From Oceanisphaera litoralis (GTDB lineage: Bacteria > Pseudomonadota > Gammaproteobacteria > Enterobacterales > Aeromonadaceae), in the NCBI RefSeq assembly GCF_016907015.1, contig NZ_JAFBBE010000007.1, positions 62,001-126,000 on the forward strand: a stretch of 64,000 bases of DNA, in the 5' to 3' direction. The translations under genes and the position numbers were made by a program. The notes under the pieces are model-generated. The model was given only the letters and a program-made list of their open reading frames with translations, was not told where the DNA came from and did not search any database. The stretch's first letter is position 1. Each line of letters starts with the position of its first letter. Shown in pieces: positions 1 to 7,902 of the stretch.

Positions 1-327
1 ATCGTCGTGATTGCCCGGCAACCAGAACACGGGTGGCGCCAGCTCACCCATCAAGTCGGTAAAATGACGATAAGAGGCAGCGCTGTGATCCTGAGACAGG
101 TCACCGGTCGCCAGCACCAGGTCTCGCCGACCGGCCCCACAGGCCCGCTCGTCTTCGAGAATGGCATCCACCACAGCCCGGCAGCTGTGCCAGGGGGCAA
201 TGCCCAGCAAATTCGTGTCTTTATCGGCAAAGAGATGGGTATCGGTGATTTGCAGCAACTCCACGACCCCGTCGGGACGGTGGGGGCTGATCAAGGTGGT
301 ATCTAACTGGGTGTGGGCCTGGTTCAA
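1..327 (-). CDS. cpdA: 3',5'-cyclic-AMP phosphodiesterase CpdA (3' part off the left edge)
   Basis: N-terminal 109 codons of a class III metallophosphoesterase that would hydrolyse cAMP to AMP in the cytoplasm. Visible metal-binding motifs are DTH (residues 29-31), GDLSQD (74-79) and GNHDD (105-109), in the order and spacing of the CpdA family. The start is taken as TTG at 327-325 because an in-frame TAA lies just upstream and no ATG or GTG lies between. This TTG overlaps the TGA stop of yqiB, so the two genes are probably translationally coupled. The nudF-yqiB-cpdA order on one strand matches the E. coli arrangement beside tolC. The C-terminal two thirds are outside the window, so completeness cannot be judged. 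Confidence 0.9.
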   Translation of the reverse strand, partial: MNQAHTQLDTTLISPHRPDGVVELLQITDTHLFADKDTNLLGIAPWHSCRAVVDAILEDERACGAGRRDLVLATGDLSQDHSAASYRHFTDLMGELAPPVFWLPGNHDD

Positions 328-767
328 AGCTGTTTAACCGTACTGAATCCGTGGTATAGGCAACATTTCAGCCATTCGGCCAGAAAGAGGTTAACCTGCT
401 CTTTTTCATTGGGATGGTGCATGTTTTCATTGGGGTAATGGTAACTCGGCTGCAGGGTAAAAATCTGCTGACTGGCACACACTTCGGCCATGCGCACATC
501 GTGATACAGCCGAACCTTGACCTTCATCCGCATAAAAGAGGGCAAGCCCGGGGTGCATTGCTCGATGGACACATGCCAGGTATAAGGGGCCGTTTCCAGC
601 ACCCGCAGCACGAACAGCACCTGTTCACTGATGCCGACCGACACGCTCTCGCCCACCGCCGCCCCATGAGGCAGCAATTTCATCAGAGCCAGATAGTTGA
701 CGTCGCAGGTGCGCTGCAACGCCTTCAAATCCGGTATGTGTTTGCGGGAGGAACCCCTGGCAATCAA
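324..767 (-). CDS. yqiB: YqiB family protein (DUF1249)
   Basis: Protein of about 147 residues matching the DUF1249/YqiB family along its length, with the typical 'VRLYHDVRMAEVCASQQIF' core and the 'NLFLAEWLKCCLYHG' C-terminus. Its molecular function is unknown. An ATG exists at 809 with no Shine-Dalgarno; I prefer TTG at 767-765, which has AGGAGAG 6 nt upstream and gives a length close to the roughly 140 residues of E. coli YqiB. It overlaps the cpdA start by a few bases and lies downstream of nudF on the same strand, so it is probably part of a nudF-yqiB-cpdA operon. Confidence 0.85.
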   Translation of the reverse strand: MIARGSSRKHIPDLKALQRTCDVNYLALMKLLPHGAAVGESVSVGISEQVLFVLRVLETAPYTWHVSIEQCTPGLPSFMRMKVKVRLYHDVRMAEVCASQQIFTLQPSYHYPNENMHHPNEKEQVNLFLAEWLKCCLYHGFSTVKQL

Positions 768-889
768 ATTCAACTCTCCTTGCAGCCACCGCCCTGGTAC
801 TGCATTCATGTGCTGACGACCATGGTGATCAAGGTCGTTTCTCTGCGTCCATTACAACAGCTTTTGCCGAGTCTGGTCAAAGGCAGCCC

Positions 890-1519
890 TTACTGCTCCG
901 CCTTCATCGTCTTGCCCTGGAGACGCTGCAACTCGAGCCACTGCAGGGCGATGATGCTGGTGGCATTGTCTATTTTTCCTTCGGCCAGCCATTGCATTGC
1001 CTGCTCTCTGGGCAGGCGATGCACCCGTATGTCTTCACTCTCGGTAGCCACCCCGGCATGAGTGGCCGCCTGGCTGGCATCCACTTCGCCGATAAACACG
1101 GTGATGCGCTCGCTGCAGCCGCCGGGAGTGGAAAAATAACTCATGACCCGGGTCAGCTTGTTCAGGGTCAGGCCCGCTTCTTCCTCGGCTTCGCGGCGTA
1201 CGACCTCTTCTGCCGACTCGCCCTCTTCCACTATGCCCGCCACCACTTCCAGCAACCAGGGGCTGCCCTCGGCATGAACGGCGCCAACCCGAAACTGTTC
1301 TACCAGCACCACCTCGTCGCGCACCGGATCATAGGGCAATACCGCCGCCGCATGACCCCGGTCGAACAGCTCGCGGGTAATTTCCTCACTCCAGCCACCG
1401 GCAAACAGCTTGTGCCGCAACCGCACCCGCAACAGACGGAAAAAACCCTTGTAGCCCACTTCTTCGGCCAGCAGCTGCAGGTCTTCCCGACCAAAAACGG
1501 AATAATGCTTTGTGCTCAT
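890..1519 (-). CDS. nudF: ADP-ribose pyrophosphatase (Nudix hydrolase NudF)
   Basis: Cytoplasmic Nudix enzyme of 209 residues, expected to cleave ADP-ribose to AMP and ribose 5-phosphate. The Nudix box is complete: G95, E101, R109-E110, E113-E114 and G116 fit GX5EX7REUXEEXGU. The N-terminal section before the Nudix fold and the 'HRLPREQAMQWLAEGKIDNATS' tail are characteristic of the NudF/YffH group. It is the first gene of a minus-strand run with yqiB and cpdA and is divergent from tolC across about 230 bp. No defect is visible. Confidence 0.93.
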   Translation of the reverse strand: MSTKHYSVFGREDLQLLAEEVGYKGFFRLLRVRLRHKLFAGGWSEEITRELFDRGHAAAVLPYDPVRDEVVLVEQFRVGAVHAEGSPWLLEVVAGIVEEGESAEEVVRREAEEEAGLTLNKLTRVMSYFSTPGGCSERITVFIGEVDASQAATHAGVATESEDIRVHRLPREQAMQWLAEGKIDNATSIIALQWLELQRLQGKTMKAEQ

Positions 1520-1748
1520 GGCGTCTCCTTTATTGACATTGGACGGACTGATTCTAGATTGGCGCCGGTGATAAATGAACGTTTATTCCCTTCTGTTCGG
1601 CGCAGCAATGGCATCCATTGGCATGATGCCGAACGAATAATATCGAGGTTGCCGTTATACTGAACGGACCAAAACCCACTGCCTGCCCTTAGGGTCTGTT
1701 GACCCCAGCACGGCGATAATTGCTCACCCAGTTACGTAAGGCTACACC
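1520..1748. promoter_or_regulatory. Divergent promoter region nudF/tolC
   Basis: Intergenic span of 229 bp between two divergently read genes, so it must carry both promoters. A TATACT hexamer at 1656-1661 is a possible plus-strand -10 element, but no convincing -35 lies at the right distance. A short inverted repeat GGGTC-TGTT-GACCC occupies 1692-1705. Neither element was tested against known regulators. Confidence 0.35.
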
Positions 1749-3053
1749 ATGAAAAAAACGCTGTTGTCGACCCTGATATTGTTCTGTGCGTCAGGCCCGG
1801 CTCAGGCCGAAGACTTGCTGGATATCTACCAGCAGGCGACACAAAACGATCCCCAGGTACGTCAGGCCAAAGCCGAGCGTGATGCCGCCTTCGAGAAGAT
1901 AAACGAGTCCCGTGCCGTGCTGTTACCCCAGATTGATCTTGGTGCCGGCCTCAACCATATACAGAGCAACCGGAACGACCGCTCCACCGCCAATGCGGAG
2001 CTCAGTCTTGGCCAGTCGCTCTACCGCAAGTCCAGCTGGATCAACCTGGATATCACGGAGAAAGCCGCCACCCAGACCGAGGTGAGCTACAGGCAGGTAC
2101 AGCAGGCCTTGATTGTGCGTGCCACTCAGGCCTATTTTGCCGTGCTCGGCGCCGAAGATGTCCTGAGCTTCGTCCAGGCCAACAAGGAAGCGGTCAGCCG
2201 CCAGCTCGATCAGACCAGACAGCGCTTCGAAGTGGGTCTGAGCGCCATGACCGACGTGCACGAGGCCCAGGCCCAGTTCGATCAGGCGCTGGCCGAAGAA
2301 ATTGCTGCCGAAAACGCGGTCAACAACGCCAAGGAAGCACTGCGGGAGCTGACCAACATGAGCTACGCCCGGTTGAACAAGCTCGATACCGAGACATTCA
2401 GCCCGCAGGCATCGGTGGTGACCGCCGACGCCTGGCTGGAGATCGCCCTGGAGCAGAATCTGGAGCTGCATCGCCAGCGCATCGGCAAAGACATCGCCAG
2501 CGAGCAGATCGGCCTGGCCCGGTCCGGGCATCTGCCGACCCTGGATCTGAACGCCGGCCTGAGCAGCAACTATACCGATAACAATAATAGTGGTTCAGGT
2601 TTCGGCTCCGGCGACGGCACCCTGAGCGAAGGCACCATAGGGCTGTCATTCAAATTGCCGGTCTACAGCGGTGGCGCCACCAGTTCCCAGGTGAAGCAGG
2701 CCCAGTACAACTATGTGGCCGCCAGCGAGCAACTGGAGCGCAGCTTCCGGTCGGTACAGAGCCAGGTGTACTCCTCATACAATGACGTCAGTGCCGCCAC
2801 CGGCTCTATTCGCGCCTTCGAGCAGTTCGTCGTGTCGGCCCAGAGCGCACTCGAGGCTACCGAGGCGGGCTACGAAGTCGGCACCCGCACCATCGTCGAT
2901 GTGCTCAATGCCACCCGTCAGCTGTATGACGCCAAGCAGAACCTGTCTGCCGCGCGCTACAACTACATCCTGAGTCAGCTGCAGCTGAAACAGGCCGCCG
3001 GTAACCTGACCGAGCAGGATCTGGTGGATATCAACAACGGCTTGAAACGCTGA
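1749..3053 (+). CDS. tolC: Outer membrane channel protein TolC
   Basis: TolC-family outer membrane factor of 434 residues that forms the trimeric exit duct for efflux pumps and type I secretion. The N-terminus is a signal peptide (positive MKK, hydrophobic stretch, cleavage after AQA, near residue 21). Two tandem repeats of the OEP fold follow, with the long alternating-polarity helices typical of the family (for example 'VRQAKAERDAAFEKINESR' and 'LEATEAGYEVGTRTIVDVLN'). The length is slightly below that of E. coli TolC because the C-terminal tail is short. The ATG has an AAGG box just upstream. The nudF-tolC neighbourhood is conserved in gammaproteobacteria. Confidence 0.95.
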   Translation: MKKTLLSTLILFCASGPAQAEDLLDIYQQATQNDPQVRQAKAERDAAFEKINESRAVLLPQIDLGAGLNHIQSNRNDRSTANAELSLGQSLYRKSSWINLDITEKAATQTEVSYRQVQQALIVRATQAYFAVLGAEDVLSFVQANKEAVSRQLDQTRQRFEVGLSAMTDVHEAQAQFDQALAEEIAAENAVNNAKEALRELTNMSYARLNKLDTETFSPQASVVTADAWLEIALEQNLELHRQRIGKDIASEQIGLARSGHLPTLDLNAGLSSNYTDNNNSGSGFGSGDGTLSEGTIGLSFKLPVYSGGATSSQVKQAQYNYVAASEQLERSFRSVQSQVYSSYNDVSAATGSIRAFEQFVVSAQSALEATEAGYEVGTRTIVDVLNATRQLYDAKQNLSAARYNYILSQLQLKQAAGNLTEQDLVDINNGLKR

Positions 3054-3055
3054 AG

Positions 3056-3104
3056 TGAGGGGTGAGGGGTGAGGGGTGAGGGCTGAGGGGTGAGGGGTGA
3101 GGAG
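3056..3104. repeat. Tandem heptamer repeat, seven copies of TGAGGGG
   Basis: Seven head-to-tail heptamers start 3 bp after the tolC stop: 3056, 3063, 3070, 3077, 3084, 3091 and 3098. Five are exactly TGAGGGG, the fourth is TGAGGGC and the last is TGAGGAG. The run fills the short gap between the convergent tolC and AbrB-family genes. The same heptamer occurs around 22840 and, inverted, around 23083 and 23097. Confidence 0.9.
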
Positions 3105-3117
3105 TAAAAGGAAGGCA

Positions 3118-4149
3118 TCACGCCTTCCCCTTTTCGTTGTTGATGGGCATATCGCTCCCGGCCCGGCGCATCAGCCAGCCGGCAGTGAGGCCGAGTAGCA
3201 GAATCCTCAGCACGTGATGAAAGATCACCCAGGACGGTTCCAGCCCGGTCACCAGCGCCAGATAAATCATCGCCTCCACCGCGCCCGGGGCATAGGCCAG
3301 CCACACCTGAAACACCGGTAAATTCAACCACCAGGCCACGATCGCCGCCCAGCCCAGTGCGATCACCGAGCTCGACAGGCTGATCAAGAGACCGACCAGC
3401 AGCAACTGGCCCATCTCTCTGGCCGGCAACCGCTTCAGCCGACTGCCCACCAGGGCGCCCAGCAATACCATACTCACCGGTATCAGGCCGGCCACCGGCA
3501 CCGAAGAGGCGCCCAGCCAGGCCGCATATGCCGCCGCCAGAAAGACCCCCGCCAGAATGTAACTGGCCGGCACCCGTAGCAAACCGGCTCCCTTGCCCAG
3601 CACCCAGGCCGCCAGCACCAGCAGCAGGCTCTCGGGCAGGGTCAGCACCCGGCTGACCGGAGTATCCACAACCGGCACCCATTCCAGCAGCATGACGGCA
3701 CTGACCGTCGCCACCAGGGCGATCACCCGCACCGTTTGCGACAGTATCACCCTGATCGGGTTATCCAGCCGGGTGGCCAGTGCCGCCATGATTGACAGCG
3801 CCCCGGGCGAGGCCCCCATTGCCGCCTCCTGCCGCGACCAGCCCAGGCGACGCAGCAGATACTGCCCCAGCGGTATCTGGGTGGCCAGACACAGCAAAAG
3901 CCCTGTCACGCTGAACAGCAGCGAGGCAGGGCCGGGAAAGTCGAACTCCAGGCGCAACCCGACGGCCACCCCCAGACACGCCTGGATGGGAGGCAGCAGG
4001 GCCTTTGGCAACCGCACTTCCAGTCCCAGCATGGCGGAAAGGGCCACCAGCAGCATGGCTCCCAGCAGCCAGTCGGACGGAAAACCGGCCCAGTGGGCCA
4101 GTCCTCCTCCCGCCGCACCCAGGGCACAGGTACGGAGCCAGGTCATCAT
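3118..4149 (-). CDS. AbrB-family transporter-like membrane protein
   Basis: Integral membrane protein of 343 residues with about ten hydrophobic segments arranged as two similar halves, as in the AbrB/'ammonia monooxygenase-like' membrane family. Conserved blocks include 'PSDWLLGAMLLVALSAMLGL' and 'GASPGALSIMAALA'. The biochemical role is unproven, although such genes often sit beside TctA-type permeases. The ATG at 4149 overlaps the TGA of tctA (ATGA), which decides the start over an upstream in-frame ATG inside tctA. Position implies co-expression with tctCBA and perhaps an accessory transport role (inference). Confidence 0.8.
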   Translation of the reverse strand: MMTWLRTCALGAAGGGLAHWAGFPSDWLLGAMLLVALSAMLGLEVRLPKALLPPIQACLGVAVGLRLEFDFPGPASLLFSVTGLLLCLATQIPLGQYLLRRLGWSRQEAAMGASPGALSIMAALATRLDNPIRVILSQTVRVIALVATVSAVMLLEWVPVVDTPVSRVLTLPESLLLVLAAWVLGKGAGLLRVPASYILAGVFLAAAYAAWLGASSVPVAGLIPVSMVLLGALVGSRLKRLPAREMGQLLLVGLLISLSSSVIALGWAAIVAWWLNLPVFQVWLAYAPGAVEAMIYLALVTGLEPSWVIFHHVLRILLLGLTAGWLMRRAGSDMPINNEKGKA

Positions 4150-5669
4150 GCCTGTGCCGCCTCCTGCTGCTGCAGGGCGGCCCGGCGGCGCTTGCGTCGG
4201 CCCATCACCCAGGGCAGTACCAGCACCAGGACGCTGAAGCCCCACAGGCTCAGGGTGACACCGTTGTTGAACAGTATGCTCCAGTCACCGGCACTGATCG
4301 ACAGGGCCCGGCGCAGGTTGTCTTCCAGTACCTCGCCCAGTACCAGACCCAGGATCACCGGCGCCAGCGAGAAGTCCAGCTTGCGCAGGATAAAGCCGAA
4401 CACCCCCAGCACTATCATGAAGAAGAGATCGAAACTGGCGCCATGGATGGAGTAGATACCGACGAAGGTCAGCATCACGATTACCGGCACCAGGTAGGCC
4501 TGACGCACACTCAGCATGCGCACGAAGATACCGACCAGCGGCAGGTTCATCACCAGCAGGGCGATGTTACCCACAAACATGGAGGCAATCAGACCCCAGG
4601 CGATGTCCGGCTTCTGGCTGAACAGCAGGGGACCCGGCGTCACGTCGAACAGCAGCAGGGCGCCGAGCAGGATGGCGGTGGTGCCGGAGCCGGGAATGCC
4701 CAGGGTCAGCATGGGCACCATGGAACCGACTGCCGCCGAGTTGTTGGCTGCCTCGGGCGCGGCCAGACCGCGCACGTCGCCTTGCCCGAAGGTGTTGTTT
4801 TCACCGGCCATGCGTTTTTCGGTACCGTAGGCCACGGCACTCGCCACGGAGGCGCCGGTGCCGGGCAGCACGCCGATCACGAAACCGATCAGGGTGGAAC
4901 GCAGCACTGTCCAGCGCACCGCCACCAGATCCGCCGCCTTGACGAACGACTTGCTCACCTTGTCTATTTTAGTGTTGCCGCTGTAGTGATGCTCCACCAG
5001 CAACAGGATTTCGCTGATGGCGAACATGCCGATCACCACCACCAGGAAGTCGACACCGTCAAACAGGCTGGTCAGACCGAAGGTGAAACGCAGCACACCG
5101 GTGCCCGAATCGACGCCGACGGTAGCCAGCGCCAGTCCGATGATGGCACCGATCACGGTTTTTACCGGACGCGAGCCGACCATGGAGGCCAGACAACAGA
5201 GGGCAAACACCATCAACGCCACGAATTCCGCCGGCCCGAAGGTCACCGCCAGTTTGGTCAGTACCGGCGTAAAGATCACCAGCAGGATCAGCGCGCCCAT
5301 GGAGCCGGCAAAGGACGACACCGCCGACAGCGCCAGCGCCCGACCGCCCTCGCCCCGCTTGGCCATGGGGTAACCGTCCAGGGTGGTCATGATGGCGCCC
5401 GCATCCCCGGGCACATTGAGCAGTATGCTGGAGATACGACCGCCGTATTCGGCGCCGTAATAGACCCCGGCCAGCAGTATGATGGCCGACGCCGGCTCCA
5501 GGCCCATGGAATAGGCCAGCGGCAACAGGATGGCGATACCGTTGATCGGCCCTATGCCCGGCAGGGCGCCCATCAGGGTACCGAAAAAACAGCCTGCCAG
5601 TACCAGCGCCAGATTCATCGGCGTCAGGGCGACGGCAAAGCCCTCGACCAGGCTAGAAAAAACATCCAT
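4146..5669 (-). CDS. tctA: Tripartite tricarboxylate transporter permease, large subunit TctA
   Basis: Large membrane subunit of a TTT-family secondary transporter, 507 residues with about twelve hydrophobic segments. The family signature GALPGIGP is at residues 34-41, and a second glycine/proline-rich block ('GVLPGTGASVASAVAYGTEK') marks the internal repeat. It would work with TctB and the periplasmic TctC to import a carboxylate such as citrate in symport with cations; the actual substrate cannot be read from sequence. The start is ATG at 5669, with GGAGG about 9 nt upstream; an earlier in-frame ATG lies inside tctB. It overlaps the AbrB-like gene by ATGA. Confidence 0.93.
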   Translation of the reverse strand: MDVFSSLVEGFAVALTPMNLALVLAGCFFGTLMGALPGIGPINGIAILLPLAYSMGLEPASAIILLAGVYYGAEYGGRISSILLNVPGDAGAIMTTLDGYPMAKRGEGGRALALSAVSSFAGSMGALILLVIFTPVLTKLAVTFGPAEFVALMVFALCCLASMVGSRPVKTVIGAIIGLALATVGVDSGTGVLRFTFGLTSLFDGVDFLVVVIGMFAISEILLLVEHHYSGNTKIDKVSKSFVKAADLVAVRWTVLRSTLIGFVIGVLPGTGASVASAVAYGTEKRMAGENNTFGQGDVRGLAAPEAANNSAAVGSMVPMLTLGIPGSGTTAILLGALLLFDVTPGPLLFSQKPDIAWGLIASMFVGNIALLVMNLPLVGIFVRMLSVRQAYLVPVIVMLTFVGIYSIHGASFDLFFMIVLGVFGFILRKLDFSLAPVILGLVLGEVLEDNLRRALSISAGDWSILFNNGVTLSLWGFSVLVLVLPWVMGRRKRRRAALQQQEAAQA

Positions 5670-5673
5670 ACAA

Positions 5674-6108
5674 TTAACCTCCAAACACGGCGCCAACCGG
5701 CACATTCAGTTCCAGCACCCGGCTCAGCAGCACATAACCCACACCGCCAAGGGCGGCGGAATAGAGCGCGGCCTTGCCCCAGCCCAGCCCGAAGAGCCGG
5801 GCAAAGACGGCACCGACCAGCAGGGTGGACAGCATGAAGCCCAGCAATTCAAAGCTCCAGGCGTATGCCAGCAGACCCAGCACCACCAGCAGGTGACGGC
5901 CGAACATGCTGCGGCTGTAGGCTTCCTTCAGGCGATCGGGTCTGATCGCCAGCCAGGCCGTGCAGGCGAACAGCAGCACCGCCAGGATCAGGGGAATGGC
6001 CTTGGGGCCCACGGGTTCATATTGAAAGGGCACCTCGAGTTGCCAGGCGGCGGCCCCCAGGGCCACCGCCGCCAACATCAGTACCAGAGAAAAAAGACGA
6101 TCAGCCAT
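5674..6108 (-). CDS. tctB: Tripartite tricarboxylate transporter small membrane subunit TctB
   Basis: Small hydrophobic protein of 144 residues with four predicted membrane segments, the size and pattern of TctB. The run 'VGPKAIPLILAVLLFACTAWL' matches the conserved first half of the family, where a G-P-x-x-x-P pattern precedes a helix. It lies between tctC and tctA on the same strand with 4-11 bp gaps, so the three are one operon. TctB partners TctA in the membrane complex. Confidence 0.9.
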   Translation of the reverse strand: MADRLFSLVLMLAAVALGAAAWQLEVPFQYEPVGPKAIPLILAVLLFACTAWLAIRPDRLKEAYSRSMFGRHLLVVLGLLAYAWSFELLGFMLSTLLVGAVFARLFGLGWGKAALYSAALGGVGYVLLSRVLELNVPVGAVFGG

Positions 6109-6119
6109 GGGGCCCCCTC

Positions 6120-7106
6120 TTACCTGAGCAGTCCCATCTCGCGGGACAGGTTCTGGAATTTATCGATCTCGGCCCGGATGTAGGCTTCAAACTCGTCACC
6201 GGCCATCGACAGCGGGAACAGGCCCTGATTGTTGCGTACCTGGGTAAAGGCATCGGTCTGGTACAAATCATTGAACTGCTCTACCCAGTAGTTGTAGGCG
6301 TCGTCGGATGCATCCGGCGCCATGTAGAAGCCGCGCATGATGGGCCATTCCATATCGAAGCCCTGCTCCTGCGCCGTCGGAATGCCGGCAAAATCGCCCT
6401 CCAGCCGCTCCGGTGACAGCACCGCCAGCACCCGGACTATGCCCGCATCCAGCTGGCCCTTGATCTCGGACACATCGCCCGGGTACACCTGAATGTGGTT
6501 ACCCAGTACCGCCGCCAGAGCATCGCCACCGCCCTCGTAAGCCACATAGCGCATGGTGCGCGGATCCAGGCCCAGGCTCTTGTACAGGAACGCCGCCTTC
6601 ATCCAGTCCTGGCTGCCCACGGTACCGCCGGCACCGAAGACCAGAGTGGGGTTGGACTTGATCTCCTCCGCCAGCTCCTGCAGGGTGTTCCAGGGCGCAT
6701 CGGCCTTGACGATGATGGCACCATAGTCGGTACCGACGGCACCAATCCAGCGGGCATCATCCACATCCAGATCCTTGCCAAACTTGCTCAGCGCCAGGTT
6801 GAGCGAAGAGCCGGAGCTGAAGGCCACCACGGCGTTGTCGTCGGTACGACGGTTGCTGTTCATGTGGGTATAGGCCACGGCTCCCACGCCGCCGGGCATG
6901 AAGGTCACCCGCATCGGCTCTTGCAGCAGACCGGACTTGTCCAGGCTGGAGGTCAGGATACGACAGGTCAGATCGAAACCACCGCCCGGCTTGGCGGGGG
7001 CGATACATTCCGGTTTTTTGGGAGTAAAATCCGCATGAGCAGAGCCGGCGGCCATTGCCAGCAGGCCGGCACCCAGAACAGCATGAACCAGAGGGGTTGA
7101 TTTCAT
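6120..7106 (-). CDS. tctC: Tripartite tricarboxylate transporter substrate-binding protein TctC
   Basis: Periplasmic binding receptor of 328 residues. The signal peptide is clear (MKS, hydrophobic core, cleavage after AHA at about residue 25). The mature part begins with 'CIAPAKPGGGFDLTCRIL', the conserved ligand-binding start of the Bug/TctC family, and includes 'YVAYEGGGDALAAVLGNHI', another family block. It binds a carboxylate and delivers it to TctAB. It is first in the minus-strand operon and divergent from the tctD/tctE regulators, the usual arrangement for inducible citrate or tricarballylate uptake. Confidence 0.92.
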   Translation of the reverse strand: MKSTPLVHAVLGAGLLAMAAGSAHADFTPKKPECIAPAKPGGGFDLTCRILTSSLDKSGLLQEPMRVTFMPGGVGAVAYTHMNSNRRTDDNAVVAFSSGSSLNLALSKFGKDLDVDDARWIGAVGTDYGAIIVKADAPWNTLQELAEEIKSNPTLVFGAGGTVGSQDWMKAAFLYKSLGLDPRTMRYVAYEGGGDALAAVLGNHIQVYPGDVSEIKGQLDAGIVRVLAVLSPERLEGDFAGIPTAQEQGFDMEWPIMRGFYMAPDASDDAYNYWVEQFNDLYQTDAFTQVRNNQGLFPLSMAGDEFEAYIRAEIDKFQNLSREMGLLR

Positions 7107-7230
7107 CTTGTTATCTCCTTGAGGACAATTCCATTTCGCTGCTTGCTTCGTGTAAACAGCTTGTTAACATCCGGAATGCTAGCCCCCAAAGCTGTCACCA
7201 AGCTGTCATCGCCCAACAGAGGAGTAAATC
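7107..7230. promoter_or_regulatory. tctC/tctD divergent promoter region with 11-bp-spaced direct repeat
   Basis: The octamer AGCTGTCA occurs twice, at 7190-7197 and 7201-7208, with an 11-bp period (one helical turn). Such spacing is typical of sites bound by OmpR-family response regulators, and the gene that follows is one. The inferred role is TctD binding; no promoter hexamers were convincing. An AGAGGAG ribosome-binding site lies just before the GTG start of tctD. Confidence 0.5.
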
Positions 7231-7902
7231 GTGCGCATTCTTGTGATAGAAGACACCAAAGTGCTGGGTGAAGCCATCGCCGACCGGCTACAGAAGCTGG
7301 GCCACGGCACCGACCTTATCGGTAACGGTCGCCAGGCTGCCGACTGGCTGCGCCACCAGCGGGTCGACCTGATCATCCTGGATCTCAACCTGCCCGGTCT
7401 CGGCGGCGAAGGGGTGCTGGCAGAGCTGCGCCAGCGCAAGACCGATACCCCGGTGTTGATCCTCACCGCCCGGAATCAAATTGACGATCGCATCAAGCTG
7501 CTGGATCTGGGCGCCGACGATTACCTGACCAAACCCTTCGATTTCGGCGAGCTGGAAGCCAGAGTACGAGCCCTGCTGCGACGCAAGCAGGGCTATGCCT
7601 CCAATATCAGCGAGCACGGCAACCTGGTGTTCAACCGCGACGCCAAAACGGTCACCATCGACGGGCAGCCCTGCCCGCTGGTCAACCGGGAGTTCCGGCT
7701 GCTGGAGATTTTTCTGAGTGGCCTGGAGCGGGTGATGAGCAAGGAAGAGCTGACCGAAAAACTGTTCAATGCCGATGAAACCCCGTCCGCCAATGCCATC
7801 GAGCTTTATGTCGCCCGCCTGCGCAAGAAGCTGGCCGGCAGCTCGCTGCAGATACAGACGCTGCGCGGCCTCGGCTATGTCGCTCGGGTCATGCAGCCGT
7901 GA
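7231..7902 (+). CDS. tctD: OmpR-family response regulator TctD
   Basis: DNA-binding response regulator of 223 residues: receiver domain (about 1-115) with phospho-acceptor D51, T79 and K101 in place, then a winged-helix output domain (about 130-220) ending in 'TLRGLGYVA', the usual end of the OmpR/PhoB type. The start is GTG with a strong AGAGGAG box. Its GTGA overlap with the next gene couples it to the sensor kinase. Divergence from tctCBA points to control of tricarboxylate uptake, as known for TctD/TctE systems. Confidence 0.9.
   Translation: MRILVIEDTKVLGEAIADRLQKLGHGTDLIGNGRQAADWLRHQRVDLIILDLNLPGLGGEGVLAELRQRKTDTPVLILTARNQIDDRIKLLDLGADDYLTKPFDFGELEARVRALLRRKQGYASNISEHGNLVFNRDAKTVTIDGQPCPLVNREFRLLEIFLSGLERVMSKEELTEKLFNADETPSANAIELYVARLRKKLAGSSLQIQTLRGLGYVARVMQP

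Noticed and set aside
1692-1705. GGGTC-TGTT-GACCC inverted repeat upstream of tolC
   Set aside because: Only 5-bp arms; too short to claim as an operator without comparative data, so it is only mentioned in the promoter region.
4005-5837. Plus-strand ORF of 610 codons opposite tctA
   Set aside because: Antisense shadow: extreme Gln/His/Gly content, no ribosome-binding site, no recognisable family.
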